A stretch of 64,000 bases of DNA from Leptobrachium leishanense (GCA_009667805.1 CM019063.1:410106626-410170625); one strand, 5' to 3'; shown: positions 20,536 to 33,766, counted from the stretch's first letter. Notes: generated by a model not told the origin, from the letters alone. Numbers and translations are program-made.

Positions 20536-21505
20536 AGGCTGGGGTCACACGAGCATGGAAGGAATGTCCGTGAGCCGTGGTAGGACCCCCGGGACTTGAC
20601 ATAATAACCCTTAAGGCGAGGATACGTTAAGTAACACTTTATTTCTACATTAGGTTAATCCACAAATGCTGTAAATAGGTAACTGCATGTTGATGTACAG
20701 GAACTGTAGATAGGGAACACAGATGCTTGGAGATGTGGTATATGCTACCATAAGGTGGATATGCTAGGCAGACAATAATGAAAGTTCACATAACAGATTG
20801 GGTCTTTAGAACCACAGATGGTTTGGTACAGATGGTGAAGAGATGCTTGGCAGAAATGATGAAAAGTCACAAAGCAACCTGGATACCTTTAAGGTCTTTA
20901 GAACCATGAATGGTTTAGCAGTATTGGTATGGAATCCATGCAGGTAATGGTTTTGGTCAGAGAACAGTTTCACAGGGCCAAAGTAGGAATTCAAGCAGGA
21001 GCTCAAACCAGGCAGACCAGTCTCCACAAAGAAACTAAAAAACTGAGCAAATGTCCAGAAGGTGCCCCGCCCTTAAGTAGGGAGAGGCTCAGGCGATACA
21101 AGGGAGTCCTGGGCTGGCTTCAACTGGAGAGGAGAGGTAAGAACCGGGCTGGAATCAGACTACCTGGGGCCCTGCAGTGGGCACCAGGGGTGGAATCCTG
21201 ACAGAATGTGCGTTCTCTCCGCTTGGATGTCCATGTGACCACCTCATTGAGTGCACGTTAGTGCGCTCAGCCCTACAGAGCTCAAGCCTCCTACGGAGGA
21301 ACGCGCTTTGCAGTTCCATTCAACGTCCGTCCGTCCGTTGTAACATTTTGACGGGAGGGTTTCAGTATGTCCAGTGAAACGTGCCATACTATTATGAACG
21401 TTACATCGTGTGGCCCTACCAGTTGAGCTGTCACCACGCTATGACAGACGCTGGGAGAATGGGTCACTACGGACGCACTGAGTGGGCTCGTGTGACCCTG
21501 GCCTT
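20536..21505. mobile_element. CpG-rich TIR element (AGGCTGGGGTCACACGAGC)
   Basis: The left end AGGCTGGGGTCACACGAGC pairs with the right end GCTCGTGTGACCCTGGCCT. A solo LTR accounts for 20567-21203, so the element itself is about 330 bp, ACGT- and CCGT-rich. It is related in its ends to 46696-47146, 49835-50289 and 53496-53926. Confidence 0.8.
20567..21203 (-). mobile_element. Solo LTR, 637 bp, with 5-bp target duplication
   Basis: GAATG at 20562-20566 and 21204-21208 flanks this block. Read on the minus strand it begins TGTCAGGATTCCACCCCTGG, the TGT start typical of vertebrate gypsy-type LTRs, and ends CACGGCTCACGGA, a decayed terminus. The surrounding TIR element resumes cleanly, so insertion came later. 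No internal retroelement sequence remains, as expected after recombination between two LTRs. Confidence 0.75.
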
Positions 21506-22190
21506 AGAGTCCTGTTAATGCCCAGATCATCAGATACCTCTTTATAATGACACTGCATGTGTGAACAATGGGTATTTTCAGGACTTAAGCACATATGCCC
21601 AAACTGTTCTATGCTTTGGAATTAGTTTGTCCTGTGATCAAAAACGTATACACAGCTGCATTTAAGTTTCAGATACCACAGTTGTCATTATCCTATATAC
21701 AAGTTGCCACCTTCTGGCTATGTTAGAAATCATGCGATTAAAAAAATATGCCACTTTAAAAAGAAGTTAAATGCAATACTATATGGTGCAAAGAAGGCGC
21801 TCCTTTTAATTTTAGGGTTCATGGCCCTTGCCCCTTTAGCTGCTAGTCGTCACAGATCCAGATGCTTTCCTCCATTACACAACCAATTTGTGCTTCAGAT
21901 GTTTTCAGTGTGCGAACATTGACTCTTGTCGATGTCCCTCTGCCTCGGTCTGAAACAGCTTGTATTGTGGATTGAATCAATGACGCTCCTTCGTTTGCAT
22001 GTCATTTTCATTGGGTGCGCACGTTCTGATGCTCATGAGCGGTCACAGCCTAGCAGCAGTCAGGCAGTGGTTTATAAACCAGCACATGATTTCTATATGC
22101 CCTCAGTGCACTATTGTCTATTTTTAATAACTGGTACTGATCTCTGGCTACATTCTTGACTCTACTTTTATATCTCCATTCATGACCCTG
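21506..22190. other. Unassigned stretch
   Basis: No gene or repeat recognised. Some of it may be the 5' end of the CR1 that follows, whose start is uncertain. Confidence 0.45.
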
Positions 22191-25176
22191 GATTGTATGA
22201 TAACCTGTCTCCAATTATGGACCTCTTCTTGGTGTATTGTGTACACCACGGGGTCCCATCGGGGGACAAAAGGGTAAAAAACAATCTGCCTGATTGTCCC
22301 CCAAAACTAAATCGGAGGGTGCAAGCAACATGCGGGGAAAAAAATGACAAGCTCAGAGTCGTGTCTATAAATGCTCGCAGTTTAGTCAATAAAATCAATG
22401 AACTGGAGGCAATGATGGCAGCTGAAAAAGTAGATTTAGTTGCGGTTACTGAGACATGGTTCAGTGAGAAAAATAACTGGGACATAACAATACCAGGGTA
22501 CTCGTTATATAGAAAAGACAGAGAAGGTAGGAAAGGAGGAGGAGTGGCCCTGTATGTGAAAAACAACATAAAAACGAACCAAATAAAAGTGAGCGAGGTG
22601 AACATAGAGTCAGTTTGGGTTACGCTAACATTTGGCAATCATAAAGTAGCTCGTGTAGGTGTGATCTATAGACCCCCTGGACAAGTAGAAGAGCTAGATA
22701 ATCTGCTGCTTGAGGAAATAGCCAAAATGGCAATGAAGGGGGAAGTTATTATCATGGGGACTTTAATCTTCCTGATGTGAGCTGGAAAACCAAAATAGCT
22801 GGGTGCACCAGGAGTACAAATATTCTAAACTCCCTACTGGGATTATCTCTAACATAAGTAGTTGAGGAGCTGACCCGTAAAGAGGCCATATTGGATTTAA
22901 TACTCACAAATGGAGGTTTGGTATCGGACGTTGTTGTAGGTGAAAATTTGGGATCTAGTGATCACCAGTCAGTATGGTTTAATATAAGAACAGGGATGGA
23001 GCCGCACCACTCAAAAACAAAAGTTTTAGACTTTAAAAAAACAGATTTTTCTAAAATGAGACTTTGTGTGAAGGAGTCATTATCAGACTGGAGGAGTTTA
23101 AAGGGAGTCCAGGAGAAATGGGATTATTTAAAGGAAGCATTATTGAAGGCCACAGGCAATTGCATTCGACTTGTTAGCAAAAACAAAAAAGGGAAGAAAC
23201 CACTGTGGTACTCTACAGAAGTGGCCAAAATAGTGAAGAACAAAAAGACAGCATTCAATAATTATAAAACAACTCAGAGTGAAGAAGATAGGCAAACCTA
23301 TAAAATTAGGCAGAAAGAGGCAAAGCAATTTATAAGAGCTTCCAAAGCACACGCAGAAGAGAAAATAGGTCAGTCAGTAAAAAAGGGGGACAAAACATTT
23401 TTTAGATACATAAACGAGAAAGAAAAGTAAAACAAGGATTAGTTCGATTAAAAACAAAGGAAGGAAGGTATGTAGAAGAGGATAAAAGTCTCGCTGACTG
23501 CCTCAATGAATATTTTTGTTCAGTCTTTGCAGAAGAAAAGGAAGGAAAGGGACCTCAGTTAGGTGGAAACACTATCGAGACAATTACATATCAGTTTACA
23601 GAGGAGGAGGTTCTACAGCAGCTGTCTAAAGTAAAGACAAATAAGTCAATGGGGCCTGATGGGATCCACCCTAAATTATTAAAAGAGCTCAGTGATGTAA
23701 TAGCAAAACCGTTAACAGATTTATTTAACCAATCCTTGCTAACGGGAGTCGTCCCAGAAGACTGGAAATTAGCAAATGTTGTGCCCATTCACAAGAATGG
23801 CCAGTTATAGGCCAGTTAGTCTTACGTCAGTAGTGGGGAAATTAATGGAAACCATGTTAAAGGAAAGGAATGTTGAACATCTAAAAACACATAGATTACA
23901 GGATCAGAAACAACATGGGTTTACCTCAGGGAGATCATGCCAAACTAATCATATTGATTTTTTTGATTGGGTAACAAAAATAATAGACACAGGTGGTGCA
24001 GTAGACATTGCTTATTTAGATTTCAGTAAGGCTTTTGATACTGTAACGCATAGAAGGCTTATCAATAAATTGCAATCTTTGAGCTTGGATTCCAATATTG
24101 TTGAATGGATTAGGCAGTGGCTGAGTGACAGGCAACAGAGGGTTGTGGTAAATGGAGTTTATTCGGCGCAAGGTCTTGTTACCAGTGGGGACCTCAGGGG
24201 TCAGTACTTGGACCCATTCTATTTAATATTTTTATTAGTGATATTGCAGAAGGTATTAATGGGAAAGTATGTCTTTTTGCTGATGACACAAAGATTTGCA
24301 ACAGGGTTGACGTTCCTGGAGGGATCAGCCAAATGACAAATGATTTAGGTAAACTAAAAAAATGGTCGGAGCTGTGGCAATTGAGTTTTAACGTGGATAA
24401 GTGCAAGATAATGCACCTGGGACGTAAAAACCCAAGGGCTGAATATAGAATATTTGATACAGTCCTAACCTCAACATCTGAGGAAAGGGATTTAGGGGTT
24501 ATTATTTCAGAGGATCTAAAGGTAAGTAGTCAATGTAATAGAGCAGCAGGAAATGCTAGCAGACTGCTTGGTTGTGTAGGGAGAGGTATTAGCAGTAGGA
24601 GAAGGGAAGTGCTCATGCCACTGTACAGAGCACTGGTGAGACCTCACTTGGAGTACTGTGTGCAGTACTGGAGACCGTATCTCCAGAAGGATATAGACAT
24701 CTTAGAGAGAGTTCAGAGAAGGGCTACTAAAATGGTGTACGGCTTGAAGCAGAAAAGTTACCAGGAAAGGCTTAATGATCTTAACATGTACAGCTTGGAA
24801 AAAAGACGAGACAGAGGAGATATGATAGAAACATTTAAATACGTAAAGGGAATCCACAAGGTAGAGGAAGGGAGTATATTTAAAAGGAAACAAAGTAGCA
24901 AACCAAGAGGACATAGTCTTAGATTAGAGGGGCAAAGGTTTAAAAGTAACATCAGAAAGCATTATTTTACTGGGAGGGTGGTGGATACATGGAACAGTCT
25001 TCCAGTTGAAGTGGTAGAGGCTAAAACAGTAATTGAATTTAAGCAGGCATGGGATAGGCATAAGGCTATTCTAAACAAAAGATAAATCCAGGTAAAGTAT
25101 CCATGTAATTGGGCAGACTAGATGGGCAGAAAGGTTCTTATCTGCTGACATTTTTCTATGTTTCTATGTTTCTATA
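22190..25176 (+). mobile_element. CR1-type LINE, near full length
   Basis: Contains endonuclease and reverse transcriptase coding parts, a 3' UTR with GGGCAGACTAGATGGGC, and an end of TTTCTATG 8-bp repeats, the tail type of CR1 elements. The 5' boundary is not defined. The minus-strand copy at 54109-56357 is the same family and closely similar. Confidence 0.88.
22193..25085 (+). pseudogene. CR1 ORF2 (endonuclease-reverse transcriptase), broken
   Basis: The protein nicks target DNA and reverse-transcribes the LINE RNA in the nucleus. The endonuclease starts near 22350 (VVSINARSLVNKINELE) with TETWFSE and a late SSDHQSVWF motif (about 22955) in another frame, separated by a frameshift near 22760. 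Reverse transcriptase motifs follow: MGPDGIHPKLL (about 23650), SYRPVSLTSVVGKLME, YLDFSKAFDTV (about 24015) and, displaced by a one-base loss near 24190, the region equivalent to VCLFADDTK. The last frame (24333-25085) is open and ends HKAILNKR. At least three frame breaks and stops (about 22857, 23430 and 23808) are visible. The copy on the minus strand at 54186-56357 retains FADD, so each helps to read the other. Confidence 0.88.
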
Positions 25177-25184
25177 TGTCTCCA

Positions 25185-25484
25185 TTTACATGCTATCATA
25201 CAATCTGACCCCACTGTACTCCAATGTCCTCCACAGTCACCAGATCTCAATCCAATTGAGCACCTTTGGGATGTGTTGGAATGGGAGATTCGCATCATGG
25301 ATGTGCAGTCGACAAATCTACAGCAACTGCGCGATGTTATCATGTCAATATGGACCAAAATCTCTGAGGAATGTTTCCACCACCTTGTTGACTCTATGCC
25401 AAGAAGAATTAAGGCAGTTCTGAGGGTAAAAGGGGGCCCAACTCAGTACTAGCAAGGTGTACCTAATAAAGTAGCCGGTGAGTG
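25185..25484 (+). mobile_element. Tc1-type element F, 3' fragment
   Basis: The fragment holds the C-terminal transposase frame and the right end GTGTACCTAATAAAGTAGCC then GGTGAGTG, followed by TA repeats. The ends differ from elements A to E, so it is a separate Tc1 family. The 5' part is missing; the fragment abuts the CR1 tail. Confidence 0.8.
25228..25452 (+). pseudogene. Tc1-type transposase C-terminus (74 codons)
   Basis: The open frame reads [20 protein letters not shown] and continues to KAVLRVKGGPTQY and a stop at 25450-25452. The E in NPIE is the third catalytic residue of the DD34E triad. Both catalytic aspartates and the DNA-binding domain are absent, so the fragment cannot act as a transposase. 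Confidence 0.85.
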
Positions 25485-25499
25485 TATATATATATATAT

Positions 25500-25773
25500 A
25501 ATCTCTTTGCTGCCTATAAAGGCCTTGAGTTGCTTCGGAGCTCCAGCATGGGAGTTGGTCCTGTAAATGCAGATTTGGTCAAGTTAGATAGGACCTGTCG
25601 ACGATGGGATACATTGGCGTTTGTGACAGGCTTAAGCAAAGTATGATCATATTTTGTAGTTGAAGTGACAATCGTGGTCAATTGAACTATTTGAATTATT
25701 AGGGTTACCCCCTGCAGCTTATGACAATGAGTTTTTTGTTGTGAATTTTATATCCTTGGGAATCTTCTCAATG
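25500..25773 (-). pseudogene. L1 ORF2 C-terminal remnant beyond the Tc1 insertion
   Basis: Minus-strand translation around 25640-25550 gives VTNANVSHRRQVLSNLTKSA then FTGPTPMLEL, which by position and composition fits the end of a Tx1-type ORF2. It is the continuation of 27267-29959 after removing the Tc1. I did not recognise a diagnostic motif, so the assignment depends on context. Confidence 0.5.
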
Positions 25774-25775
25774 TA

Positions 25776-27265
<1,490 letters not shown>

Positions 27266-27266
27266 T

Positions 27267-29959
27267 TCTAGCGCGACCCACCGTCTAGTAGAAGCAGGAG
27301 AGTGCCAGGCCACAACCTGAGTCAACTGGGCTGCGCAATAATATAAATATAGGTTAGGGAGCCCTAGTCCTCCGCGGGTCTTAGGGCGATATTGAAGACG
27401 GCGCGCAACCCTACGTCTCTTATTTTGCCAAATAAACGAGTCGATCGCCTGTTGGAGCCCGGCCAAGTCCCGTTGAGTTAGTAATAAAGGTAGTGTCTGG
27501 AACAAAAAAAGAATACGTGGGAGTATATTCATCTTTATGCTATGAATGCGTCCTATCCACGATATGGGCTTGTCGCACCAATGCTCCAGATCACACTTAA
27601 TCTGATGAACCATGGTTGTGAAGTTCTTGCTATAAAGAGCTTTCGGATCTGCTGTTAAAAGGATACGGCAATTCAGAGGGAGCAAGACGAAACCCAAAAT
27701 CTGATTCAATCAAGGTTGTGTCTGTGTGTAACATATGAAGGGGCATAGCACAGGATTTAGTGTAGTTAACGCGAAATCCAGCTATTTTACCAAAGTCGGA
27801 TAATAACGGTCTAAGGTGGGAAAGAGAAGAGATGGGATCTGTCAAAGTGAGAAGGATGTCGTCAGCGTAGGCCGAGACAGTAAAATTATCTCCTCCGACT
27901 GGAACCCCCTTATGCCGGGATGACCTCATATGGCAGCTAATAAGGGTTCGAGAGGGGACAGCCCTTTCGAGTGCCATTAAGAATAGGGAACCGAGTGGGG
28001 CAACAGCCCGGGATTCAGACCTGCGAAGACATACCGGAGTAAAGAACACGCACCGTATTAAGATAAAGATCCGGAAGGCCAAAGCGGGAGAGGGTAGAGA
28101 AAAGGAAAGGCCATTCCACCCTGTCAAAAGCCTTCTCCGCGTCCAACGATAAGACAAGGGAAGGCGTCGCTCGAGAAGACAGCCATCAGATCAGGTCGGC
28201 ATTACGTCTAGTGTTATCAAATAGTTGACGGTTAGGAACAAAACCGACCTGATCCGGATGGACTAAAAATTGGAGGAGTGGACTAAGGCCGGTCGCCAGG
28301 ACCTTAGCAAGAATCTTGGCATCAAAGTTGATGAGGGATATAGGGCGGTAGCTCTCAACCGCTGCAGGGTCTTTACCCTCTTTAGGAATAAGGGCAATAT
28401 TGGCCACGAGCAAATCAGGGTGGAGAGACCCCCCCCCAGCGCAGTCGTTAAAAACCAACGTCAAAAAGGGGACGAATTCCGGATGCAGCGCTTTATAGTA
28501 TCCCCCTGAAAACCCATCCGGGCCCAGGGCCTTCGTACCTCCCAGTGCAGAGATGGCGCAACTAACCTCCTCTTCCAGGATTGGAGCACTTAGACTCGAT
28601 ATGTGAGAATCCTCAAGCTGCGGCAAAGAGAGGGAATCTAAAAAAGAGGAGATGGCATCTAAATGGGATTTGTCAGAGGGAGTATGGTGGGGAGAATGGT
28701 TGTATAGGTTAGAATAATATGCTGTGAAAGCAGTGCTGATCTCCTGCGTGGAGTTAACTAAGACATCGTCTACTGTTTTAACTGCAGGGATAGAGGAGAA
28801 TTTACTTCGGGGCTTGAGAGTGCGGGCCAGTAGAGTATCTAATTTATTAGCCTTCTCAAAAAACAACCGACGGGACCAGAGGAGCTGTTTGGCTACATCG
28901 TCGAGTAATAAATGTTTCAGGGAGGAGCGTGTGCGTATAAGTTCAGAGAGAAGTTCAGGGGAAGGGGAGGCCTTATGTCGCATCTCAAGGCGACGTAGGG
29001 ACTGTTGTAGAGAGACGAGTAAGTGTAATTTGGTGCGTTTTCTGTGGGTGGCAATCTTAATGAGGTGGCCCCACATGACTGCTTTATGAGCTGCCCATGT
29101 CGTGGATAGGGATGTCTCACCAGGTGGATTGTCTTGAAAAATATTGTGTCAATAAGATACGCAATTGTCGAATTACATCTGGGTCTCATAGAAGGGACGA
29201 ATTTAACCTCCACGACCAGGAGGTCGCGAGCTTCGGGGTATGGAGATACAGCGCAATATCAGCATGGTCAGACCACGAGAGAGAATTAATCTCGGCGCGA
29301 ATCACATTGGACATAGCTAAACCGTTAACCAAGAAAAGGTCTATGCGAGAGTAAGACCCGTGGGGAGTGGAATAGAAGGAGTAGTCTCTCACACTTGGAT
29401 ATAAGACACGCCATACATCAATGAGCCCTACTTCGTGTAAAAAACGGGCAAATAACTTGTCTTGTCTATCCAAGTTCGGTGTGCCTGTGGGGGCCAGGCG
29501 GTCACTCCGATCCACCGCTGGGCACGCTACGGCATTCATATCGCCTCCTAATATCACTGCCCCTTGAGGAAGGGATGATACTAAGGTGCATATGGAGCTC
29601 CAGAAGTCAACGGAGGGGGTAGTAGGGGCATAAATATTCAAAAAGTGATAGGTCATAGAGTATAGGGTACCAGTAAGCAAAACATATCAACCCTCAGTAT
29701 CAATTTTTTGCGATAATAGTTGAAATGGAAACGTTTTCCGAATTAAAATGGCAACTCCGTTGCGCTTACTCAAGGCACCAGAAACATACGCCCGTGTATA
29801 GATGTGGTCGGTTAACATAATTTTAGCAGATTTAGTAATGTGAGTTTCCTGGAGGAACGCGATCTCAATTTTATCAGATTTCAGTGTGCGGAAGAGTAAT
29901 TTACGCTTTGTAGGGGAGTTAAGGCCTTTGACATTAAGAGAAGTTAGTTTCAGTGCCAT
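27267..29959 (-). pseudogene. L1/Tx1 ORF2 (endonuclease-reverse transcriptase), broken
   Basis: It starts MALKLTSLNVKGLNSPTKRK at 29959, the usual opening of L1/Tx1 ORF2, with LQETHI at about 29850 and ILGGDMNAV and SYSRIDLFLV later in the endonuclease. An in-frame TGA at 29689-29687 replaces a conserved tryptophan. Frame changes follow near 29180 and 28160. Reverse transcriptase motifs include ALGPDGFSGGYYKAL, SYRPISLINFDAKILAKVLA and, after the second break, SAYADDILLTLTDP (catalytic YADD, about 27870) and SWIGRIHSIKMNILPRILFL. Near 27267 the frame is cut by the Tc1 element C. The overall order and motifs are those of an autonomous LINE. Confidence 0.88.
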
Positions 29960-30542
29960 GAGAAGTGCAACAGATCACCTCGTCCAATTAGCAGTAGGCC
30001 CATAAGCCAATCACTTTCCCCAGAAATAATAAAGGCCCCCGAGAAAAGATTGTCCAATGTCCCAATAGCCCCATCCAGCAACGAGAACTGAATGCTTTTG
30101 CGATGGAAGGAAAAACCAAAAAAGAGGGAGAAAACGACATAATCAAAAAGTTTGTAACAAACGGGAAATAAAAAAGAAAAAAAAAAAAGTCCAAAAAGCC
30201 CGGACTTACCCATAGCCGGGACCTGTGGGGGAGAAAGGGAGAAAACCCTCACGGCCATGGAGATCAAAAAAGGCCCAGTGGAGAGCCCCCACCCACAAGG
30301 AAAAAACTGGCCCCCGGGAAGGCCTGATCAAGAGGCAGTAAGAGTGTAACCATTCACTAAACGTGGGAAACAAGGGAAATACGTTCCAGTCGGAGTAGCT
30401 TTTGTAGAACAAAGAATAGCTTTCAAAGGAAAGGAGAGCCAGGGGCAGTCCAGGAAAGTACCACCAAAAGCCATAAAAAGGAACTGGGAAGCCCACGTCT
30501 CAGCGGTAATAAAATTAGCTATGCGAAATCGGGGACAATAAG
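29960..30542 (-). other. L1 inter-ORF spacer
   Basis: Between ORF1 stop and ORF2 start. Purine-rich on the plus strand, with short overlapping frames only. No IRES-like or other element can be claimed from sequence. Confidence 0.6.
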
Positions 30543-31517
30543 TCAACGATGAGGGCAGTTCACTGTAATCCATTCCCTGGAGAGACGCGGGAGCGGAGGT
30601 GTAGGACCTTCAGGCGATACGAAGTCCTCCGGGGGTTGGATATCCAAGGCCCGGAAGAACTTAGTGGGATCCGAGTGCGGGAGCAGGACATACGTTTTCT
30701 TATTGCGGAATGCCAGGATCTTGAAAGGATGGCCCCAGGCAAATGCAATGTTATGGGAGCGAAGTAAATCAGCGACAGGCTTCCATAAACGTCGTCGGCG
30801 AAGGGTGTCAGGAGAAATATCCTGAAAAAGCTGCAGGGGAGTCCCATCGTATAATATCGGCTTAGTACGGTTTTTCTTGAGGATAAGTTCTTTTGTGGAA
30901 AAGTGTAAAAAGTGGACAATGATATCACGAGGGCGTTCATCGGCAGTGCTGCGGGCACGTAGAGCTCTGTGGGCGCGATCAAGTTCCCAAGCATGGTCTG
31001 GGAGCTCTGGAGCTAGCGGTCGAAGCATGGCGACGATAAAATCCCCCAGGGGGTCATCTTCCGCCCGTTCAGGCAGACCTCGGATCCTCAAATTATTCCT
31101 TCGGGACCTATTGGTCAGATTTTCCAATTGAGCTTCTAGATAATCAACCTTATGGGACATAGCATTAGAGTGGTCAATAAGGGAGTTATAGGCCCCTGAG
31201 AGTTCATCAGTGCGATCCTCCAGATCCGAGGTACGCTGTCCCAAGGCCAGGATGTCAGACTGTAGGGCCTTCGTATTACGATCCATCTCGCCAGCTAAAA
31301 ATGTTCTCATCTCGGCCATCTGACTCAATATAGTGGCAGCATCTGCTCGACTTACCCCTGAGTCCGACTCCCCTCCATCCTCATCTCCAGAAGCTACTGC
31401 GGAGGTAGGCCGCGATTTCGGGCGGCTGCCATCTTGGAGGGCTGTGGTCCGTCGCGGTGTAAACAGCGGCGCGACAGCCGCGTCTTTAGATTTCGCCGAT
31501 TTGGCGGGTGCGGGCAT
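30543..31517 (-). CDS. L1/Tx1-type LINE ORF1 protein, intact 324 aa
   Basis: ORF1 proteins bind the LINE RNA as coiled-coil trimers and act as nucleic-acid chaperones. The frame is uninterrupted from ATG at 31517. Residues 1-60 are basic and low complexity (MPAPAKSAKSKDAA). About 60-135 form a coiled coil with heptad-like leucines (ILSQMAEMRTFLAGEM, LEDRTDELSGAY). The RNA-recognition domain begins at about 138 (SRRNNLRIRGLPE) and the C-terminal domain follows (RPRDIIVHFLHFSTKELIL, ISPDTLRRRRLWKPV). Length is ordinary for the family (about 300-350). The 135-bp 5' UTR upstream is present. This is the only intact recognisable coding frame in the window, but its ORF2 partner is dead, so it probably survives by chance or recent insertion. 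Confidence 0.88.
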   Translation of the reverse strand: MPAPAKSAKSKDAAVAPLFTPRRTTALQDGSRPKSRPTSAVASGDEDGGESDSGVSRADAATILSQMAEMRTFLAGEMDRNTKALQSDILALGQRTSDLEDRTDELSGAYNSLIDHSNAMSHKVDYLEAQLENLTNRSRRNNLRIRGLPERAEDDPLGDFIVAMLRPLAPELPDHAWELDRAHRALRARSTADERPRDIIVHFLHFSTKELILKKNRTKPILYDGTPLQLFQDISPDTLRRRRLWKPVADLLRSHNIAFAWGHPFKILAFRNKKTYVLLPHSDPTKFFRALDIQPPEDFVSPEGPTPPLPRLSREWITVNCPHR

Positions 31518-31683
31518 GGTCTGGGTCCCTTGCGGTGTTCAGCGGTGAGTAGCAAAGTCCCGGGGGGAGAGCATATTCGCGGTTTGCAGAGCTGGTGTAG
31601 CAGAGCTCAGGCACTAAGCGGCCATCTTAGGTGACGGCCAAGCCACGCCCCCGAAATCCTGTTTTCTATATACCGTGCTTACA

Positions 31684-31818
31684 TTATATATGCCGCTTTA
31701 TTGAGACCAGTAAAGTATATAATTTATAAAATCCACAACAGTGCTGGAGTATATTTATTCCCTAGTGCGTAGAGACTAACCCGAGGTTAAATTCTGCGGC
31801 TCCTCCGGGAGTGAGCGC

Positions 31819-31828
<10 letters not shown>
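31684..31828 (+). mobile_element. Unnamed repeat R, copy 1 (3' end, TA tail)
   Basis: Shares with 45888-46031 the phrases ATAAAATCCACAACAGTGCT, GGAGTATATTTATTCCCTAG and GCGGCTCCTCCGGGAGTGAG, and both are followed directly by a long (TA)n run. A retroelement 3' end is possible. The class is unknown. Confidence 0.6.

Positions 31829-31860
<32 letters not shown>
31822..31860. repeat. (TA)n microsatellite
   Basis: About 20 TA units between repeat R and Tc1 element B; a preferred TA target. Confidence 0.95.
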
Positions 31861-31865
<5 letters not shown>

Positions 31866-32218
31866 AGGTCCAGAAATATTGGGAGATCGACACAATTCTA
31901 ACATCTTTGGCTCTATACACCACCACAATGGAGTTGGAATGAAACAATCCCAATGTGCTGTAACTGCAGACTGTCAGCTTTAATTTGAGGGTATGTACAT
32001 CCAACTCAGGTGAACGGTGTAGGACTTACAGCAGTTTGCAGATGTGCCTCCCACTTGTTAAGGGACCAAAAGTAATGGGACAAATGGCTTCTCAGCTGTT
32101 CCATGGCCAGGTGTGTGATATTCCCTCATTACCCCAATTACAATGTGCAGATAAAAGGCCCGGAGTTCATTTCAAGTGTGCTATTTGCATTTGGAATCTG
32201 TTGCTGTCAACTCTCAAG

Positions 32219-33766
32219 ATGAGATTCAAAGAGCTGTCACTATCAGTGAAGCAAGCCATCATTAGGCTGAAGAAACAAAACAAACCCATCAGAGAGATAG
32301 CAAGAACATTAGGCATGGCCAAAACAATTGTTTGGAACATTCTCAAAAAGAAGGAACGCACCGGTGAGCTCAGCAACACCAAAAGACCCGGGAGACCACG
32401 GAAAACAACTGTGGTGGATGACCGAAGAATTGTTTCCCTGGTGAAGAAAAACACCCTTCACAACAGTTGGCCAAATCAAGAACACTCTCCAGGAGGAGAG
32501 GTGTGTCAAAGTCAACAATCAAGATATGTAAACCATTGATGAGCCTCAAAAACAGGAAGGCCAGATTAGAGTTTGCCAAACAACACCTAACAAAGCCTTC
32601 ACAGTTCTGGAACAAGATCCAATGGACAGATGAGACCAAGATCAACTTGTACCAGAGTGATGGTGTAACGTTGGGAGCTTCCAGCCCTACCTGTGTGCTT
32701 GAGGGCAGCATGTCTGATGCTGCTCGCTGACCAATGCCCGGTTTAAATGGAGACAGGCAGGGAGGTGGTTGCATGAGGCGCGGCTTGAGTGGGGGGCGTG
32801 GCCTGGTGAAGGTCTTTAAAAACCCTCAGTGTATTCTCAGCAGTTGCCAGATCGTGGTTATCCAAACCTGAGCTCCTTGTACCTGACTGCTATATTTAAT
32901 TAACCCGTTATTGACCTCTGCTTGTTTCTGACTATTCTGCCTTCTGTTGCCCTAGACCATTTTCTTGTACTACGCCACTGCTCTGATATCGACCCGGCTA
33001 TTCCATTTGACCATTCTGAACTCTGTATTCCTGATTCTGGCTCGGCTGACTACTCCCCGTGTTGTTAACCCTTTCTGTCTAGCTAGTTTACCTGGCCAAT
33101 TCTAAGGACCAGACAGTTAGAGATCTTTCACGGCTACTCTGTTGGTAGCTTCTGGGCTCTGTGGAGTGTGGGGTGTTAAGTACTGCGTGGTGGGATCTGG
33201 GAACCGTGACAGATGGGAAGAGAAGAGTATGGAGAAGGAAAGGAACTGATCATGATCCTAAGCATACCACCTCATCAGTGAAGCATGGTGGTGGTAGTGT
33301 CATGGCGTGGGCATGTATGGCTGCCAATGGAACTGGTTCTCTTGTATTTATTGATGATGTGACTGCTGACAAAAGCAGCAGGATGAATTCAGAAGTGTTT
33401 CGGGCAATATTATCTGCTCACATTCAGCCAAATGCTGCAGAACTCATTGGACGGCGCTTCACAGTGCAGATGGACAATGACCCAAAGCATACTGCAAAAG
33501 CAACCAAAGAGTTTTTGAAGAGACAGTAGTGGAATGTTATGCAATGGCCAAGTCAATCACCTGACGTGAATCCCATTGAGCATGCATTTTACTTGCTGAA
33601 GACAAAACTGAAGGGAAAATGCCCCAAGAACAAGCAGGAACTGAAGACAGTTGCAGTAGAGGCCTGGCAGAGCATCACCAGGGATGAAACCCAGCGTCTG
33701 GTGATGTCTATGCGTTCCAGACTTTAGGCTGTGATTGACTGCAAAGGATTTGCAACCAAGTATTAA
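32219..33766 (+). pseudogene. Tc1 transposase (element B), interrupted
   Basis: Starts MRFKELSLSVKQAIIRLKKQ at 32219 with the first helix-turn-helix, then RPGRPRKTTVVDDRRIVSLV, which shows the residue lost to the stop in element A. A frame change follows near 32460. IQWTDETKINLYQSD (first D) is then cut by a 548-bp LTR at 32664-33211 and continues GKRRVWRRKG. VQMDNDPKHTAKATKEFLK carries the second D, a stop replaces a codon near 33527, and SPDVNPIEHAF has the E. A further stop is near 33725 before CKGFATKY. It is clearly older or more damaged than element A. Confidence 0.92.
32664..33211 (+). mobile_element. Solo LTR, 548 bp, 5-bp target duplication
   Basis: Starts TGTAACG and ends CCGTGACA. 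GATGG at 32659-32663 and 33212-33216 is the duplicated target inside the Tc1 transposase gene. TGT...ACA ends and 5-bp duplication fit gypsy-type LTRs. CTTTAAAAACCCTCAG at about 32815 may be the TATA region. Confidence 0.9.

Noticed and set aside
29950..30573. Overlapping minus-strand frames between L1 ORF1 and ORF2 as an additional L1 gene
   Set aside because: They are short, overlap one another in different frames and match no known L1 part; they lie in the spacer.
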